20,153 nucleotides of DNA from an uncultured Bacilli bacterium (GCA_947853245.1 CANTWP010000048.1:1-20153); one strand, 5' to 3'. Shown: positions 7,093 through 15,858, counted from the first letter of the stretch. Program-made: numbers and translations. Notes: generated by a model from the sequence alone, not told the origin.

Positions 7093-8373
7093 CTAGCTCT
7101 TTTTTTTCATCGACTTTATTTTTAAAACAGAACAGCTTATTAAAAATAGTATAACTTCTACAAAAGTAAAATAAAACAAATCCTGTTTTTTAATACTTTT
7201 ATCTTTTTCTAATTTAATACTAAGACTATTATTTGTTTTGTTACAAAGTTCTAACTTTTTTAAATTATCGTCTCTAGAATCTAAATTTTTTTGCATATTA
7301 CTAATTTTCTGTTCTAGAATATTTATTTTGGAATTTAAGTTATTAAGTGATTTATCTTTATTTTGAATAATATTGATTTTATCTTTTATCTCTATATCTA
7401 AAATAGATAACTGATGATTTAATAAATTATTTTGATCTTTATAATCTAATAATTGCTCATTGCTTTGATTTAATTTCAAATTTAAATTTTCCAGTTCATT
7501 CTTCTTAGATTTAGCTAAATTATTATATTTATTACTAATACTTTCTATTTCCTGATTAGAAATATTTAATTTACTAGATAATGCATTTATTGTCATATTA
7601 TTATCTTCAATTAATTTTTTATTATTTAATAAATCATTATTTAGCTTATTAATTAAGGTATTTTTATCCTTTAAAACTAATTGGTAATCATTTCTAACAT
7701 TATCTATTATCATGACATTAACGGTTATTGGTACTGTTATAAAACTAGTTACAATACTAATATCATATAAACCATTTTTTAAATAATTAATATTACCTAT
7801 TACTTGGTAATCAGTAGTACAATCGATAAAGTCCGTAATACTCTGACTAACACTTGTAATTATGATATTATCATTTATATTTATTTTATCTCTAATTTGA
7901 TATCTATAATATTCAATATAATCATTTTCATCTTTAATATAACCAGATAATGATGAATTTTCTCCTAATAATTTAGCAGTTTCTCTATAATGATAATAAA
8001 GTCTATCTTTATAACGAAATTCAAAATGACTATTTAAACAGTCTAGATCATCACACACTTTTCTACTTTCAATAATCCTACTATATTTATCTTGCGGATA
8101 ATTAACACTCCAATCACTAAAAGAAGTTGTTTTATAAATATTAACATTAATATATGGATACTGTACTGGATTTTCTTCTAATAAATAATAATCACCATCT
8201 GACACATCAAAATATTTGTTATATACTCTCTTAGTTTCAACATTTACAACATCACTTGCTTCACTCCTTTCTAAACTATAATCAGTAAATTCAGAATAAT
8301 CTGAATAATATGTCTTAGCAGACACACTACTATTAAATAAAAAAATACATAAAATACTAAAAATTAACTTCAT
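7093..8373 (-). CDS. Exported coiled-coil protein with C-terminal membrane helix, function unknown
   Basis: This 426-residue protein begins with a signal peptide (MKLIFSILCIFLFNSSVSA, about residues 1-19). Residues 20-225 form an exported domain rich in Tyr and Asp that I cannot assign. Residues about 228-385 are a long coiled coil rich in Asn, Lys and Leu (for example KNTLINKLNNDLLNNKKLI and ILEQKISNMQKNLDSR). The end is one membrane helix (about 398-420) and a basic tail, KSMKKKS. The layout predicts an extracytoplasmic domain held off the membrane by a coiled coil. The ATG at 8373 follows GGGAGGG. It lies 60 bp upstream of spoIIAA on the same strand and is divergent from sigK, so a sporulation role, for example at the engulfing membrane, is possible but only by position. 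Confidence 0.7.
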   Translation of the reverse strand: MKLIFSILCIFLFNSSVSAKTYYSDYSEFTDYSLERSEASDVVNVETKRVYNKYFDVSDGDYYLLEENPVQYPYINVNIYKTTSFSDWSVNYPQDKYSRIIESRKVCDDLDCLNSHFEFRYKDRLYYHYRETAKLLGENSSLSGYIKDENDYIEYYRYQIRDKININDNIIITSVSQSITDFIDCTTDYQVIGNINYLKNGLYDISIVTSFITVPITVNVMIIDNVRNDYQLVLKDKNTLINKLNNDLLNNKKLIEDNNMTINALSSKLNISNQEIESISNKYNNLAKSKKNELENLNLKLNQSNEQLLDYKDQNNLLNHQLSILDIEIKDKINIIQNKDKSLNNLNSKINILEQKISNMQKNLDSRDDNLKKLELCNKTNNSLSIKLEKDKSIKKQDLFYFTFVEVILFLISCSVLKIKSMKKKS

Positions 8374-8401
8374 ATCTTTCCCTCCCTACTTTAAACATAC
8401 A

Positions 8402-8456
8402 ACATATATTTTTATTTTCCTTTTATTTTTTAAAACTTTTTACATATATTTTTATT
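8402..8456. repeat. 15-bp direct repeat in the divergent sigK promoter region
   Basis: ACATATATTTTTATT occurs at 8402-8416 and 8442-8456, 40 bp apart, in the 95-bp gap between the coiled-coil gene and sigK. CATATATT is loosely like mother-cell sigma -10 boxes (CATAnnnT), but no -35 is convincing. The repeat may be a binding site for a sporulation regulator such as SpoIIID; this is a guess. Confidence 0.4.
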
Positions 8457-8468
8457 AGGAAGTGAAAT

Positions 8469-9167
8469 ATGTTTAAATTATTAAAGTTTTTATTTAAAGA
8501 TTTCTATCTTTTTAGTGCCGCTTACTCAAATAATATATTCCCTGATCCACTATCTAAAGAAGAAGAAGAAAAATATATTGAAAAAGCGAGACTTGGAGAT
8601 AAAGATGCTAGAAACCAACTCATCGAACACAATTTACGTTTAGTAGCGCACATAGTAAAAAAATATGATAATAAAAGTAAAGATACCGATGATTTAATAA
8701 GTATTGGTACAATTGGTCTTATTAAGGGAATAGATTCTTATTCCTATAAACATGGAACTAGAATAACAACTTATTGTGCTAGATGTATAGAAAATGAAAT
8801 ACTTATGTATTATCGTAGTAATAAAAAAAATAATAAAAATATTAGTTTAAATGAATCTATAGGATTTGATAAAGATGGTAATGAAATAACATTCTTAGAT
8901 ATTCTTAAAACCCCAGATCCTGATTACGCTATGGAAATACATAATCAAAATAATTTAAGTTTATTAAAAGATTATTTTAAAGTACTAAATGATCGTGAAA
9001 AAGATATCATTACTAAAAGATATGGACTAGACGGAAATAATGAAATTACTCAAAAAGAAATTGCGGAAACATTAGGTATATCTAGAAGTTATGTTTCGCG
9101 TATTGAAAAAAGAGCACTTACTAAAATGCTCCGTGAATACATAAAAAACAAAAATCATAGTGATTAA
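8469..9167 (+). CDS. sigK: Mother-cell RNA polymerase sigma factor SigK (pro-sigma-K, uninterrupted)
   Basis: SigK directs late mother-cell genes for coat and cortex completion during sporulation. This 232-residue protein matches it throughout: NIFPDPLSKEEEEKYIEKA, then RNQLIEHNLRLVAHIVKKYD, DLISIGTIGLIKGIDSY, region 3, and region 4 with TQKEIAETLGISRSYVSRIE. The first 18 or so residues (MFKLLKFLFKDFYLFSAA) are hydrophobic and amphipathic and precede the YSNN that aligns with the start of mature Bacillus SigK. They therefore look like an inhibitory pro-sequence removed by the SpoIVFB protease, slightly shorter than in Bacillus. The gene is whole, with no skin element. The ribosome site is AGGAAGTG. 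It is the only large gene on the plus strand here and is divergent from the spoIIA block. Confidence 0.92.
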   Translation: MFKLLKFLFKDFYLFSAAYSNNIFPDPLSKEEEEKYIEKARLGDKDARNQLIEHNLRLVAHIVKKYDNKSKDTDDLISIGTIGLIKGIDSYSYKHGTRITTYCARCIENEILMYYRSNKKNNKNISLNESIGFDKDGNEITFLDILKTPDPDYAMEIHNQNNLSLLKDYFKVLNDREKDIITKRYGLDGNNEITQKEIAETLGISRSYVSRIEKRALTKMLREYIKNKNHSD

Positions 9168-9212
9168 AAAAGGACAATGAAATGAAATATGAATTCGTCT
9201 CTAGTCCTTTTT
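9167..9212. terminator. Bidirectional terminator between sigK and ileS
   Basis: AAAAAGGAC (9167-9175) pairs with GTCCTTTTT (9204-9212) across a 28-base loop, with runs of A and T on the two sides. It serves the convergent ends of sigK (+) and ileS (-). The long loop lowers confidence a little. Confidence 0.65.
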
Positions 9213-9218
9213 ATATTA

Positions 9219-12200
9219 TTATATTTTCTCTATTTTAAGTTCCGCTGTTGTATCATTAATATCAAACTTTTCACTAACATTAGAATGTTTAATTAAATCT
9301 ACTGCTAATGTTTCATTCTTAATAAATTCATTATGAACTTGTATTGTCTCGTCAATTAATTCATTACCATCATAGTATACTTTAATGCGATCAGTAATTA
9401 CTAAATCAGCATCTTTTCTTAATGATTGGATTTTTCTAACTATTTCACGAGCAATTCCTTCAACAATTAATTCATGAGTAAGTTCAGTATTTAAAATCAC
9501 AAAAGTTTTTGAATTACTAGAACTACAATATCCTTCTTTTACTTTAACACTTATTTCTACCATATCTGGAGTGACTTCTAATTCTTCTCCATCTAGATCC
9601 ATCATAATAGAATTATCTTTTAAATTACTAATTTCTGTTGTTGTTAAAGTAGTAAGTTTATCTTGGAAAGATTTAACCTTAGAACCTAATTTTTTACCAA
9701 CTTCACGGAAATTAGGTTTAATAATATAATTCATATATTTAGTCATATCTTCAATATATAAAATATTTTTAACATTTAATTCTTCTTTAATAATAGAATC
9801 TATATCACCAATTAAAGCTTTACTATTACTATCAAGAATTACTTCACTAATAGGTTGACGTACTTTTATTTTAGCGTCATCTCTAGCAAATCTACCTAAA
9901 CTACATATATCTCTTACTAAATCCATTTTAGTTTCAATTTCATCATTAATAAAATCTTCAATATACTTAGGGAAAATTTCTAAATGAACAGATTCTAACC
10001 CGGTTAAGTTTTGATAAATTTCTTCCGCAATAAATGGTGTAATTGGTGCCACTAATTTAGATAAAGTTAGTAATACTTCATAAGTTGTTAGATAAACAGC
10101 TTTTTTATTTTCAGTTAACTCACTTTCCCAGAAACGACGACGATTAATACGAATATACCAATTAGATAAATCATCATTTAAGAAATCGATTATTCTTCTT
10201 ACAGCAGTAGTTAAATCATAACTATCATAAGAACATGTTACATCACGAGTTAATCTATTTAATTTAGATAGTATCCATTTATCAATTAATTCGCGATTTT
10301 CATAAGATACATTATATTCTCTTGGATCGATGTTATCAGCATTCGCATACATTTGAAAGAATGAATAAGTGTTTTTAAATGTTGAAATGAACTTAGAAGC
10401 TATTTCCTTTACTCCCTCTTCACTAAATTTCAATGGAGTCCATACTGGAGACACATATAACATATAAAATCTTATTGTATCAGCTCCGTATTTTTCCATT
10501 ATACTAACAGGATCAATAATATTGCCAGTTGATTTGCTCATCTTTTTACCATAAGCATCAAGCATCATATCATTAACTACTACATTTTTAAAACTAGATT
10601 CGCCAGAAATAATAGTAGATATAACTAACAATACATAGAACCAACCACGTGTTTGATCTACACCTTCAGCAATAAAATCTGCTGGAAATTGTTCTTCAAA
10701 TAACTCTTTATTTTCAAAAGGATAATGCCATTGTGCGTAAGGCATAGAACCAGAATCAAACCAAACATCCATTACGTCTTTTACACGATTCATAGTCTTT
10801 CCACACTTAGGACATTTAATATGTAAATCATCAACATATGGTCTATGTAATTCAATAGATTTAATATCTACATCTTCCATTACTTTATTTTGTAGTTCTT
10901 CTATAGAACCAATTACTTCCTTATGACCACATTCACAAGTCCATATAGGCATTGGACAACCCCAATATCTATTTCTTGAAATACCCCAATCAACCATATT
11001 ATCAAGCCAATTAGCAAATCTTTTGGCACCAATAAAATCAGGATGCCAATTTATTTGAGAATTTGCTTTTATAATTTCATCTTTTACTGCAGTAGTTTTT
11101 ACATACCAAGCAGGTTTTGCATAATAAATTAGTGGCGACTTGCATCTCCAACAATGTGGATAATCATGTGTTATTTTTTGCTTTTTAAACAATTTATTTT
11201 CACTTGTTAAATACTTAATAATATCTATTTCAAGTTCTGGATCAGTAACAAGTCTTCCTTCCCATGGTCCACAATTATAACATCCATCTTTGCCAACCGG
11301 ATTTACAAAAGCTATTCCATTAGCACTACAAACATTATTATCATCTACACCATACGCTGGAGCAATATGAACTATTCCAGTACCATCTGAAGCTGTAACA
11401 TAACTATCAGCAACCACTTCAAATGCCTTTCCTTCTACCTTAACAAAAGGCATTAATTGCTCATATTTAGTTCCAACTAAATCAGTACCTTTATATTTTT
11501 CTAGTATTTTAACTTCGTCACCTAGTATTTTTTGATATAAAGATTCTGCCAAAATGAATTTATATCCCTTAGACTCTACTAATACATAATCTAAATCTGG
11601 ATTTACGCATAAAGCTACATTAGCCATTAAAGTCCATGGAGTTGTTGTCCAAACAAGGAAATAAACATCTTCATCTTTTTTCTTAAATGGAACAAATACT
11701 GTATTAACAGATACTTCTTGATAACCTTGTGCTACTTCATTTGAAGAAAGTTCAGTTCCACATCTTGGACAATAAGGTAATACTTTATTTCCATGGTATA
11801 TTAAACCTTTTTTATCCATTTCTTTAATGATCCACCATTCACTTTCAATAAATTCATTATCACAAGTAACATAAGGATGTTCACAATCAATGAATTGGCC
11901 CATCATATCAGTTACTTTCTTAACTTCATTTATATTAGTAGCAGTTTCATTATTACATTCTCTACAGAAGTTATCTATACCAAATTTTTCAATATCGGAT
12001 TTGTTTTTAAATCCTAATTTTTTTTCAACATTAACTTCAATTGGTAATCCATGTGTATCAAGTCCAATTTTCCTTAACACTTGATATCCTTGCATAGTCT
12101 TATATTTACAAAAAGCATCTTTTATAGTTTTTGCAAATACATGATGAATACCAGGTTTAGCATTAGCATATATTGGTCCATCATAGAAAACAAATTTCTT

Positions 12201-12311
12201 ATCAGAATTTCTTGTTTCAATAGATCTATTTAAGATATCTATATCCTTCCAATATGCTGAAAAACTACTTTCTATTTCACTTATTTTTCCTTTTTTTAAT
12301 TCTTTAAACAT
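9219..12311 (-). CDS. ileS: Isoleucyl-tRNA synthetase, type 2, with GIHH signature
   Basis: This class I synthetase charges tRNA-Ile in the cytoplasm. It has 1030 residues. The HIGH signature is altered: the sequence reads NAKPGIHHVFA, so residues 54-57 are G-I-H-H instead of H-x-G-H. KMSKS is intact near residue 590 (GKKMSKSTGN). The CP1 editing domain is present, with WTTTPWTL and GTGIVHIAPAYG. Cys pairs occur in HCWRC, TCECGH and KCPKC. The pattern is that of type 2 (eukaryote-like) IleRS, generally insensitive to mupirocin; type 2 enzymes with GxHH are reported as extremely resistant. I start at ATG 12311, which follows GGGAGGTTTATTT; an ATG 15 bases upstream overlaps that ribosome site. 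It follows divIVA as in Bacillus and is controlled by a T-box. Confidence 0.95.
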   Translation of the reverse strand: MFKELKKGKISEIESSFSAYWKDIDILNRSIETRNSDKKFVFYDGPIYANAKPGIHHVFAKTIKDAFCKYKTMQGYQVLRKIGLDTHGLPIEVNVEKKLGFKNKSDIEKFGIDNFCRECNNETATNINEVKKVTDMMGQFIDCEHPYVTCDNEFIESEWWIIKEMDKKGLIYHGNKVLPYCPRCGTELSSNEVAQGYQEVSVNTVFVPFKKKDEDVYFLVWTTTPWTLMANVALCVNPDLDYVLVESKGYKFILAESLYQKILGDEVKILEKYKGTDLVGTKYEQLMPFVKVEGKAFEVVADSYVTASDGTGIVHIAPAYGVDDNNVCSANGIAFVNPVGKDGCYNCGPWEGRLVTDPELEIDIIKYLTSENKLFKKQKITHDYPHCWRCKSPLIYYAKPAWYVKTTAVKDEIIKANSQINWHPDFIGAKRFANWLDNMVDWGISRNRYWGCPMPIWTCECGHKEVIGSIEELQNKVMEDVDIKSIELHRPYVDDLHIKCPKCGKTMNRVKDVMDVWFDSGSMPYAQWHYPFENKELFEEQFPADFIAEGVDQTRGWFYVLLVISTIISGESSFKNVVVNDMMLDAYGKKMSKSTGNIIDPVSIMEKYGADTIRFYMLYVSPVWTPLKFSEEGVKEIASKFISTFKNTYSFFQMYANADNIDPREYNVSYENRELIDKWILSKLNRLTRDVTCSYDSYDLTTAVRRIIDFLNDDLSNWYIRINRRRFWESELTENKKAVYLTTYEVLLTLSKLVAPITPFIAEEIYQNLTGLESVHLEIFPKYIEDFINDEIETKMDLVRDICSLGRFARDDAKIKVRQPISEVILDSNSKALIGDIDSIIKEELNVKNILYIEDMTKYMNYIIKPNFREVGKKLGSKVKSFQDKLTTLTTTEISNLKDNSIMMDLDGEELEVTPDMVEISVKVKEGYCSSSNSKTFVILNTELTHELIVEGIAREIVRKIQSLRKDADLVITDRIKVYYDGNELIDETIQVHNEFIKNETLAVDLIKHSNVSEKFDINDTTAELKIEKI

Positions 12312-12332
12312 AAATAAACCTCCCATTTAAAC

Positions 12333-12535
12333 AAAAAAAAGTACCATTTTAAGGACGAGTTTATAACCCGTGGTACCACCTTATTAATAATATATTTATA
12401 TAAATGTATTATACTCTATAACTATAACGCGTTACCGTCTTAGGATTATCCCCTAATCGCATCCTGAGTGATATATATATTTCTTCATTATCTATTTTCA
12501 CCAACCATAGACTCTCTAAAAAATCCAAAATATAC
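12333..12535 (-). ncRNA. T-box riboswitch (isoleucine) in the ileS leader, with terminator
   Basis: The minus-strand leader carries the T-box antiterminator sequence AGGTGGTACCACGG (12368-12381). Upstream is a Stem I closed by GAGT/ACTC, with the GGTTGGTG motif and a candidate specifier AUC (12470-12472) followed by A, fitting isoleucine. The terminator is formed by GTACCA pairing with TGGTAC, enclosing the inner hairpin ACGGGTT/AACTCGT, and ends in eight T (12333-12340). Uncharged tRNA-Ile should stabilise the antiterminator and switch on ileS. The boundaries are approximate. Confidence 0.92.
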
Positions 12536-12552
12536 CCTCTCATTCACCTGTT

Positions 12553-13011
12553 TTACATTTCAATTTTTTCAATATCATCAATTACTTCTAATTGGGCTTC
12601 AACAATACCTCTTAAACGCTTCTTAAAAATAGTCACATTACGTTTTAACATATCTGCTTCCATTTCTGTCTTTTCAGCTTTTAAAAGGGCATCATTTACA
12701 ATTCGATTAGCATTTCTTTTAGCATCAGTTATGATAATTTCACTCTCTTTTTGAGCTGCACTTCTAATCTGTTCACTAGTCTTTTCAGCCATGATAATAG
12801 CTCTATTTAAAGTACCTTCTAATCTCTCATGTTGCGCAACCTTTTCTTTTAATTTGTTATTCTCTTCATTTAAATTAGAAAGACTTTTAATATACTCATC
12901 TTTTTTCTTAATATCCTTAACCATTCTTTCGACTTGGTTAATGACTTGATCCAAAAATGCATTTACTTCTTTAATATCATAACCGGTTTCCCTAATTGTA
13001 AATTTTCCCAT
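12553..13011 (-). CDS. divIVA: DivIVA family cell-pole/septum protein
   Basis: DivIVA binds curved membrane at division sites and poles and recruits partners; in sporulating Bacillus it also helps anchor the chromosome at the pole. The 152 residues start with a short version of the conserved N-terminal region (MGKFTIRETGYDIKEVNAFL), followed by a long coiled coil from about residue 20 to the end, rich in Glu and Lys (for example MIMAEKTSEQIRSAAQKES-like stretches). It is shorter at the N-terminus than Bacillus DivIVA, where the lipid-binding loop precedes the GYD motif, so membrane contact may differ. The ATG at 13011 follows AGAGGTGAATAT. It lies between sepF and ileS, as in Bacillus, and has its own promoter. 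Confidence 0.88.
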   Translation of the reverse strand: MGKFTIRETGYDIKEVNAFLDQVINQVERMVKDIKKKDEYIKSLSNLNEENNKLKEKVAQHERLEGTLNRAIIMAEKTSEQIRSAAQKESEIIITDAKRNANRIVNDALLKAEKTEMEADMLKRNVTIFKKRLRGIVEAQLEVIDDIEKIEM

Positions 13012-13041
13012 ATATTCACCTCTTCGGTGCTAATAGCAACT

Positions 13042-13070
13042 ATTTTAGCACACTAAAACTAAATCTTCAA
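13042..13070 (-). promoter_or_regulatory. Promoter of divIVA
   Basis: TTGAAG (13065-13070) and TAAAAT (13042-13047) are 17 bases apart on the minus strand, with an extended TGn before the -10. It lies in the 66-bp gap between sepF and divIVA. Confidence 0.6.
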
Positions 13071-13077
13071 TACTTTT

Positions 13078-13503
13078 TTACCATTCTATGTTAATATCGT
13101 TGTTGTTATGTATGTCTTTTCCTTCTTTTTCATCTGTTATCTTACCTTGAATGTTTATATTGTTTGGTGTACAAAGGAAAATACCTCCACCAATCTTTTG
13201 AATATCGCCACCTATTGCATATATTGTACCACTTAAAAAATCAACGATTCTTTTAGCTTGATCAGAAGTTACTCTTTTTAAATTTACAACTACTGCATTT
13301 CTTGATTTTAAATAATCAACAATTTGTTGTGATTCAGAATAAGCACGTGGTTCAAGTAATACCATCTTACTATTCCCATCATTTTCTAAAAGAGCTTCTT
13401 CTGGTTTTAATGTATAATAACTATCGCTAACATCATTAGTAGCACCACTAGTAAAATTTTCCGTTTCATCTTCTTTTAACCATTTTTTTAAATTAAATCC
13501 CAT
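13078..13503 (-). CDS. sepF: Cell division protein SepF
   Basis: SepF tethers FtsZ to the membrane and helps build the septum. This 141-residue protein has an N-terminal segment MGFNLKKWLKEDE that resembles the family's amphipathic membrane-binding helix, an acidic linker, and a SepF core from about residue 48 to 120 (VLLEPRAYSESQQIVDYL, then VVVNLKRVTSDQAKRIVDFL and GGDIQKIGGGIFLCTP). A short polar tail follows (HNNNDINIEW). The ATG at 13503 follows AGGAGGATAAAA. Neighbours are divIVA and ileS; ylmG and ylmH, found between sepF and divIVA in Bacillus, are absent here. Confidence 0.93.
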   Translation of the reverse strand: MGFNLKKWLKEDETENFTSGATNDVSDSYYTLKPEEALLENDGNSKMVLLEPRAYSESQQIVDYLKSRNAVVVNLKRVTSDQAKRIVDFLSGTIYAIGGDIQKIGGGIFLCTPNNINIQGKITDEKEGKDIHNNNDINIEW

Positions 13504-13551
13504 ATTTTTATCCTCCTATAAAACCCTTAATTTATCCACTCTACTATGTCA

Positions 13552-13580
13552 ATTTTATCACACTATTTTAAAAATTGAAA
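13552..13580 (-). promoter_or_regulatory. Extended -10 promoter of sepF
   Basis: On the minus strand TTTCAA (13575-13580) and TAAAAT (13552-13557) are 17 bases apart, with TGA directly before the -10. It lies 48 bp upstream of the sepF ATG. Confidence 0.5.
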
Positions 13581-13679
13581 TAGATTTTGATCTTTTTTTA
13601 ATTTTCATTTTTTTCAAGTTATATAACAAGCAAAAGAAGCTATTATAAATATTTAAAAAAGTAATAACTATAATTATTA

Positions 13680-14732
13680 TTACTTTTGATTTAAAAAGTC
13701 ATCAAAATATTTTTTATATTCTAAATATAGATGATCTATATCATTTAATGGTGCATATTCATAATTTTCTTTAGACAATTCATATAAATATTCACGATTA
13801 TTATATAAATAAATAATTTTTTCCTTAAGATTCTTTCTAATTAGTTCATCATTATTGCCATCTACACGACTACCAATAATAAATTCTTTTTGTTTAGGGC
13901 CTAATACTTCATTAACTATACCAACATCAGTAGTAATAATAGGTACTCCACTTGCCATTCCTTCAATTATCGGTCGTGGTGTTCCTTCTAAAGTAGATAC
14001 AACTATACAAACGTCAATTTCCTGATAATAAGCAGGCATCTCTTCATTACTTCTAAATTTTATATTTTTGTCAGCATAATGTTTTTTAATATTATATCCT
14101 TCACTCAATAATTCATCAATAACTGGTTCCAATATAGAATGAAATCCCTTAAAATCTTGATATTTAATATTCCATTTACTATTACCTATCCATCCAACAA
14201 TTAATGGTAACGTTTTATCTTTTTTCTTAAACCTTAATTTATTTCCACCATTATACAAAGCATTATCATAAGTATCATGGATAGTTCCCCAGGGTTTTGG
14301 ATAATCAGATATATCATTATAAATTTTTTCTAATCTTTTAGAACAAGTATAATAACTTTTACTAAATTCAGTGAAAATAGGTTTATATAATTTAATATTA
14401 TTTTCTTCTAAAAATAGATGATCATAAATACCAGTAGATATTTTATTCTTAAAACTATCTACATAAGAATCATATTGATAACCAGATAGTTTTAATTGTG
14501 ACTTAAATTCTGCTGATTCAAACTGAATCAATAGTTTACGCCAAAAGAAATGAATCATATCATAATCTTTTATATCTTCTAAAATCTTAAATAAATCATT
14601 ATTATACTTTCCGTCATTAGCACAAATTACATTTATAGTATAAAAACCCTTTAATTTATCTTTTAATAGTTGAGCTTCTATATCAAAAGCCCAATTAGGT
14701 ATATCTACTATCAAAGCAATTCTTCTTTTCAT
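13680..14732 (-). CDS. Glycosyltransferase, GT4-like (GT-B fold)
   Basis: This 350-residue protein lacks signal and membrane segments. The C-terminal half has the donor-binding pattern of GT4 glycosyltransferases: LPLIVGWIGNSKWNIKYQDFKGF (about 175-198), YYQEIDVCIVVSTLEGTPRPIIEGMASGVPIITTDVG (about 235-272) with the Glu of the E-x7-E-like motif, then NEVLG. The N-terminal half (KRRIALIVDIPNWAFDIEAQ) resembles an acceptor-binding Rossmann domain. It starts at ATG 14732, which overlaps the preceding glycosyltransferase stop by four bases (ATGA), with GAGGT upstream, so the two are translated as a pair. Predicted role: synthesis of a surface polysaccharide or teichoic/glycolipid glycan. Substrate is unknown. 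Confidence 0.8.
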   Translation of the reverse strand: MKRRIALIVDIPNWAFDIEAQLLKDKLKGFYTINVICANDGKYNNDLFKILEDIKDYDMIHFFWRKLLIQFESAEFKSQLKLSGYQYDSYVDSFKNKISTGIYDHLFLEENNIKLYKPIFTEFSKSYYTCSKRLEKIYNDISDYPKPWGTIHDTYDNALYNGGNKLRFKKKDKTLPLIVGWIGNSKWNIKYQDFKGFHSILEPVIDELLSEGYNIKKHYADKNIKFRSNEEMPAYYQEIDVCIVVSTLEGTPRPIIEGMASGVPIITTDVGIVNEVLGPKQKEFIIGSRVDGNNDELIRKNLKEKIIYLYNNREYLYELSKENYEYAPLNDIDHLYLEYKKYFDDFLNQK

Positions 14733-15808
14733 ATACTTACCTCAACTTCAAATAAACTATCATACATTTCTGGTCCAGGTTTAGACATGTTTTCTTTGAT
14801 TTCTTTAGGTAGTTTTACACGAATATCGGAAACAACACGACATATATCAATAGCATCTTTATAATCTCCATCTATTATTTTGTTAATAATAACAGAAAGA
14901 GATTCTTGACAAGCAGGAACACTCAAATCAATACTTAACTTATAAAACCAACGCATATCGGCAAGTACTTCTAATCTTTCTTCATCTGATAATAATTTAG
15001 AGTCGATAAACTTATATAACATATAAGTCATGCTTTTAGCATAAAAGCATCGATAAAAATTTATTTCATTATTATTTTTAAAATTTTCATATATAATTCT
15101 ATATGCTTTACTTATTCCAAAAAAATAATTTGCTGAACAACTTGTAGATATAGAAGAAGCTACATTACGTTGTCTATATAAATACATTACATCAGGTATA
15201 TAATATACATTTTTAGATTTTATAAAACAATGAGTTGTAAATATAGCATCTTCTGCTGGAACTCCTTCTACAAATCTCATATTTAGTTTTTTCAAAAATG
15301 AAGTTCTAAATATTTTATTACAAGCACTAGAATTCATTATAAAAAATGAATTTTTATAATCTTTTATATCTAATTTAAATTCTTTATACTTATTAATATC
15401 AAATACAGGAAAATCCCATAATTCGCCTTCTTCTGTGCAGTTTTGATAATTACCAATTACATAGTCTGCTATTTTATCTTCAATTTCTTTTAACATTAGT
15501 TCACAACTACTCGGCAAAAATAAATCATCAGAATCTAAAAACATTATATAATCGCCTGATGCTACATCTAATCCAGTATTTCTAGCACTAGATAATCCAC
15601 CATTTTTTTTATGAATAACATTAATTCTTTTATCATTCTTGGCATATTCATCACATATTCTACCACTGTTATCAGTAGAACCATCATCTACAAGTATGAT
15701 TTCAATGTTTTTATAAGTTTGATTTATAACTGATTCAATACAATCTTTTAAATAGTTCTCTACATTATAAACAGGAACAATAACACTAATCTTATTATTT
15801 TCTATCAT
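14729..15808 (-). CDS. Glycosyltransferase family 2 (GT-A fold)
   Basis: This 359-residue protein has a typical GT2 catalytic domain in the first 120 residues: KISVIVPVYNVENYLKDCI, then NIEIILVDDGSTDNSG, GGLSSARNTGLDVASGDYI, and the DxD-type motif FLDSDD that binds nucleotide sugar and metal. EDAIFTTHC (about residue 205) supplies the catalytic-base ED. The C-terminal 140 residues are not recognised. I start at ATG 15808, preceded by AAAGGGAG; an ATG 36 bases upstream (15844) lies within the riboswitch terminator stem. It is the first gene of a two-gene unit with the GT4-like enzyme and sits behind a c-di-AMP riboswitch. Sugar and acceptor are unknown; cell envelope polysaccharide synthesis is the likely pathway. 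Confidence 0.88.
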   Translation of the reverse strand: MIENNKISVIVPVYNVENYLKDCIESVINQTYKNIEIILVDDGSTDNSGRICDEYAKNDKRINVIHKKNGGLSSARNTGLDVASGDYIMFLDSDDLFLPSSCELMLKEIEDKIADYVIGNYQNCTEEGELWDFPVFDINKYKEFKLDIKDYKNSFFIMNSSACNKIFRTSFLKKLNMRFVEGVPAEDAIFTTHCFIKSKNVYYIPDVMYLYRQRNVASSISTSCSANYFFGISKAYRIIYENFKNNNEINFYRCFYAKSMTYMLYKFIDSKLLSDEERLEVLADMRWFYKLSIDLSVPACQESLSVIINKIIDGDYKDAIDICRVVSDIRVKLPKEIKENMSKPGPEMYDSLFEVEVSI

Positions 15809-15830
15809 GAAAATACTCCCTTTCACTTGT

Positions 15831-15858
15831 AAATAAAAAATCATAGGAAAAACTATGA
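15831..15858 (-). terminator. Terminator hairpin of the c-di-AMP riboswitch
   Basis: On the minus strand TCATAG (15853-15858) pairs with CTATGA (15841-15846) around TTTTTC, followed by six T. A competing helix is visible: AGGAAAA (15865-15871) can pair with TTTTCCT (15845-15851) and would break this terminator. Confidence 0.75.

Noticed and set aside
8394..8450. Sigma-E promoter (CATACAAC at 8396-8403 or CATATATT at 8443-8450) for sigK.
   Set aside because: No -35 box at 13-15 bases was found for either, and the second would leave only about 12 bases of leader.
13042..13580. TAGTGTGnTAAAAT is shared by the sepF and divIVA promoters, suggesting a common regulator.
   Set aside because: GTGTGATACAAT before the CDF gene has the same form, so this is most simply the extended -10 element common in Gram-positive sigma-A promoters.
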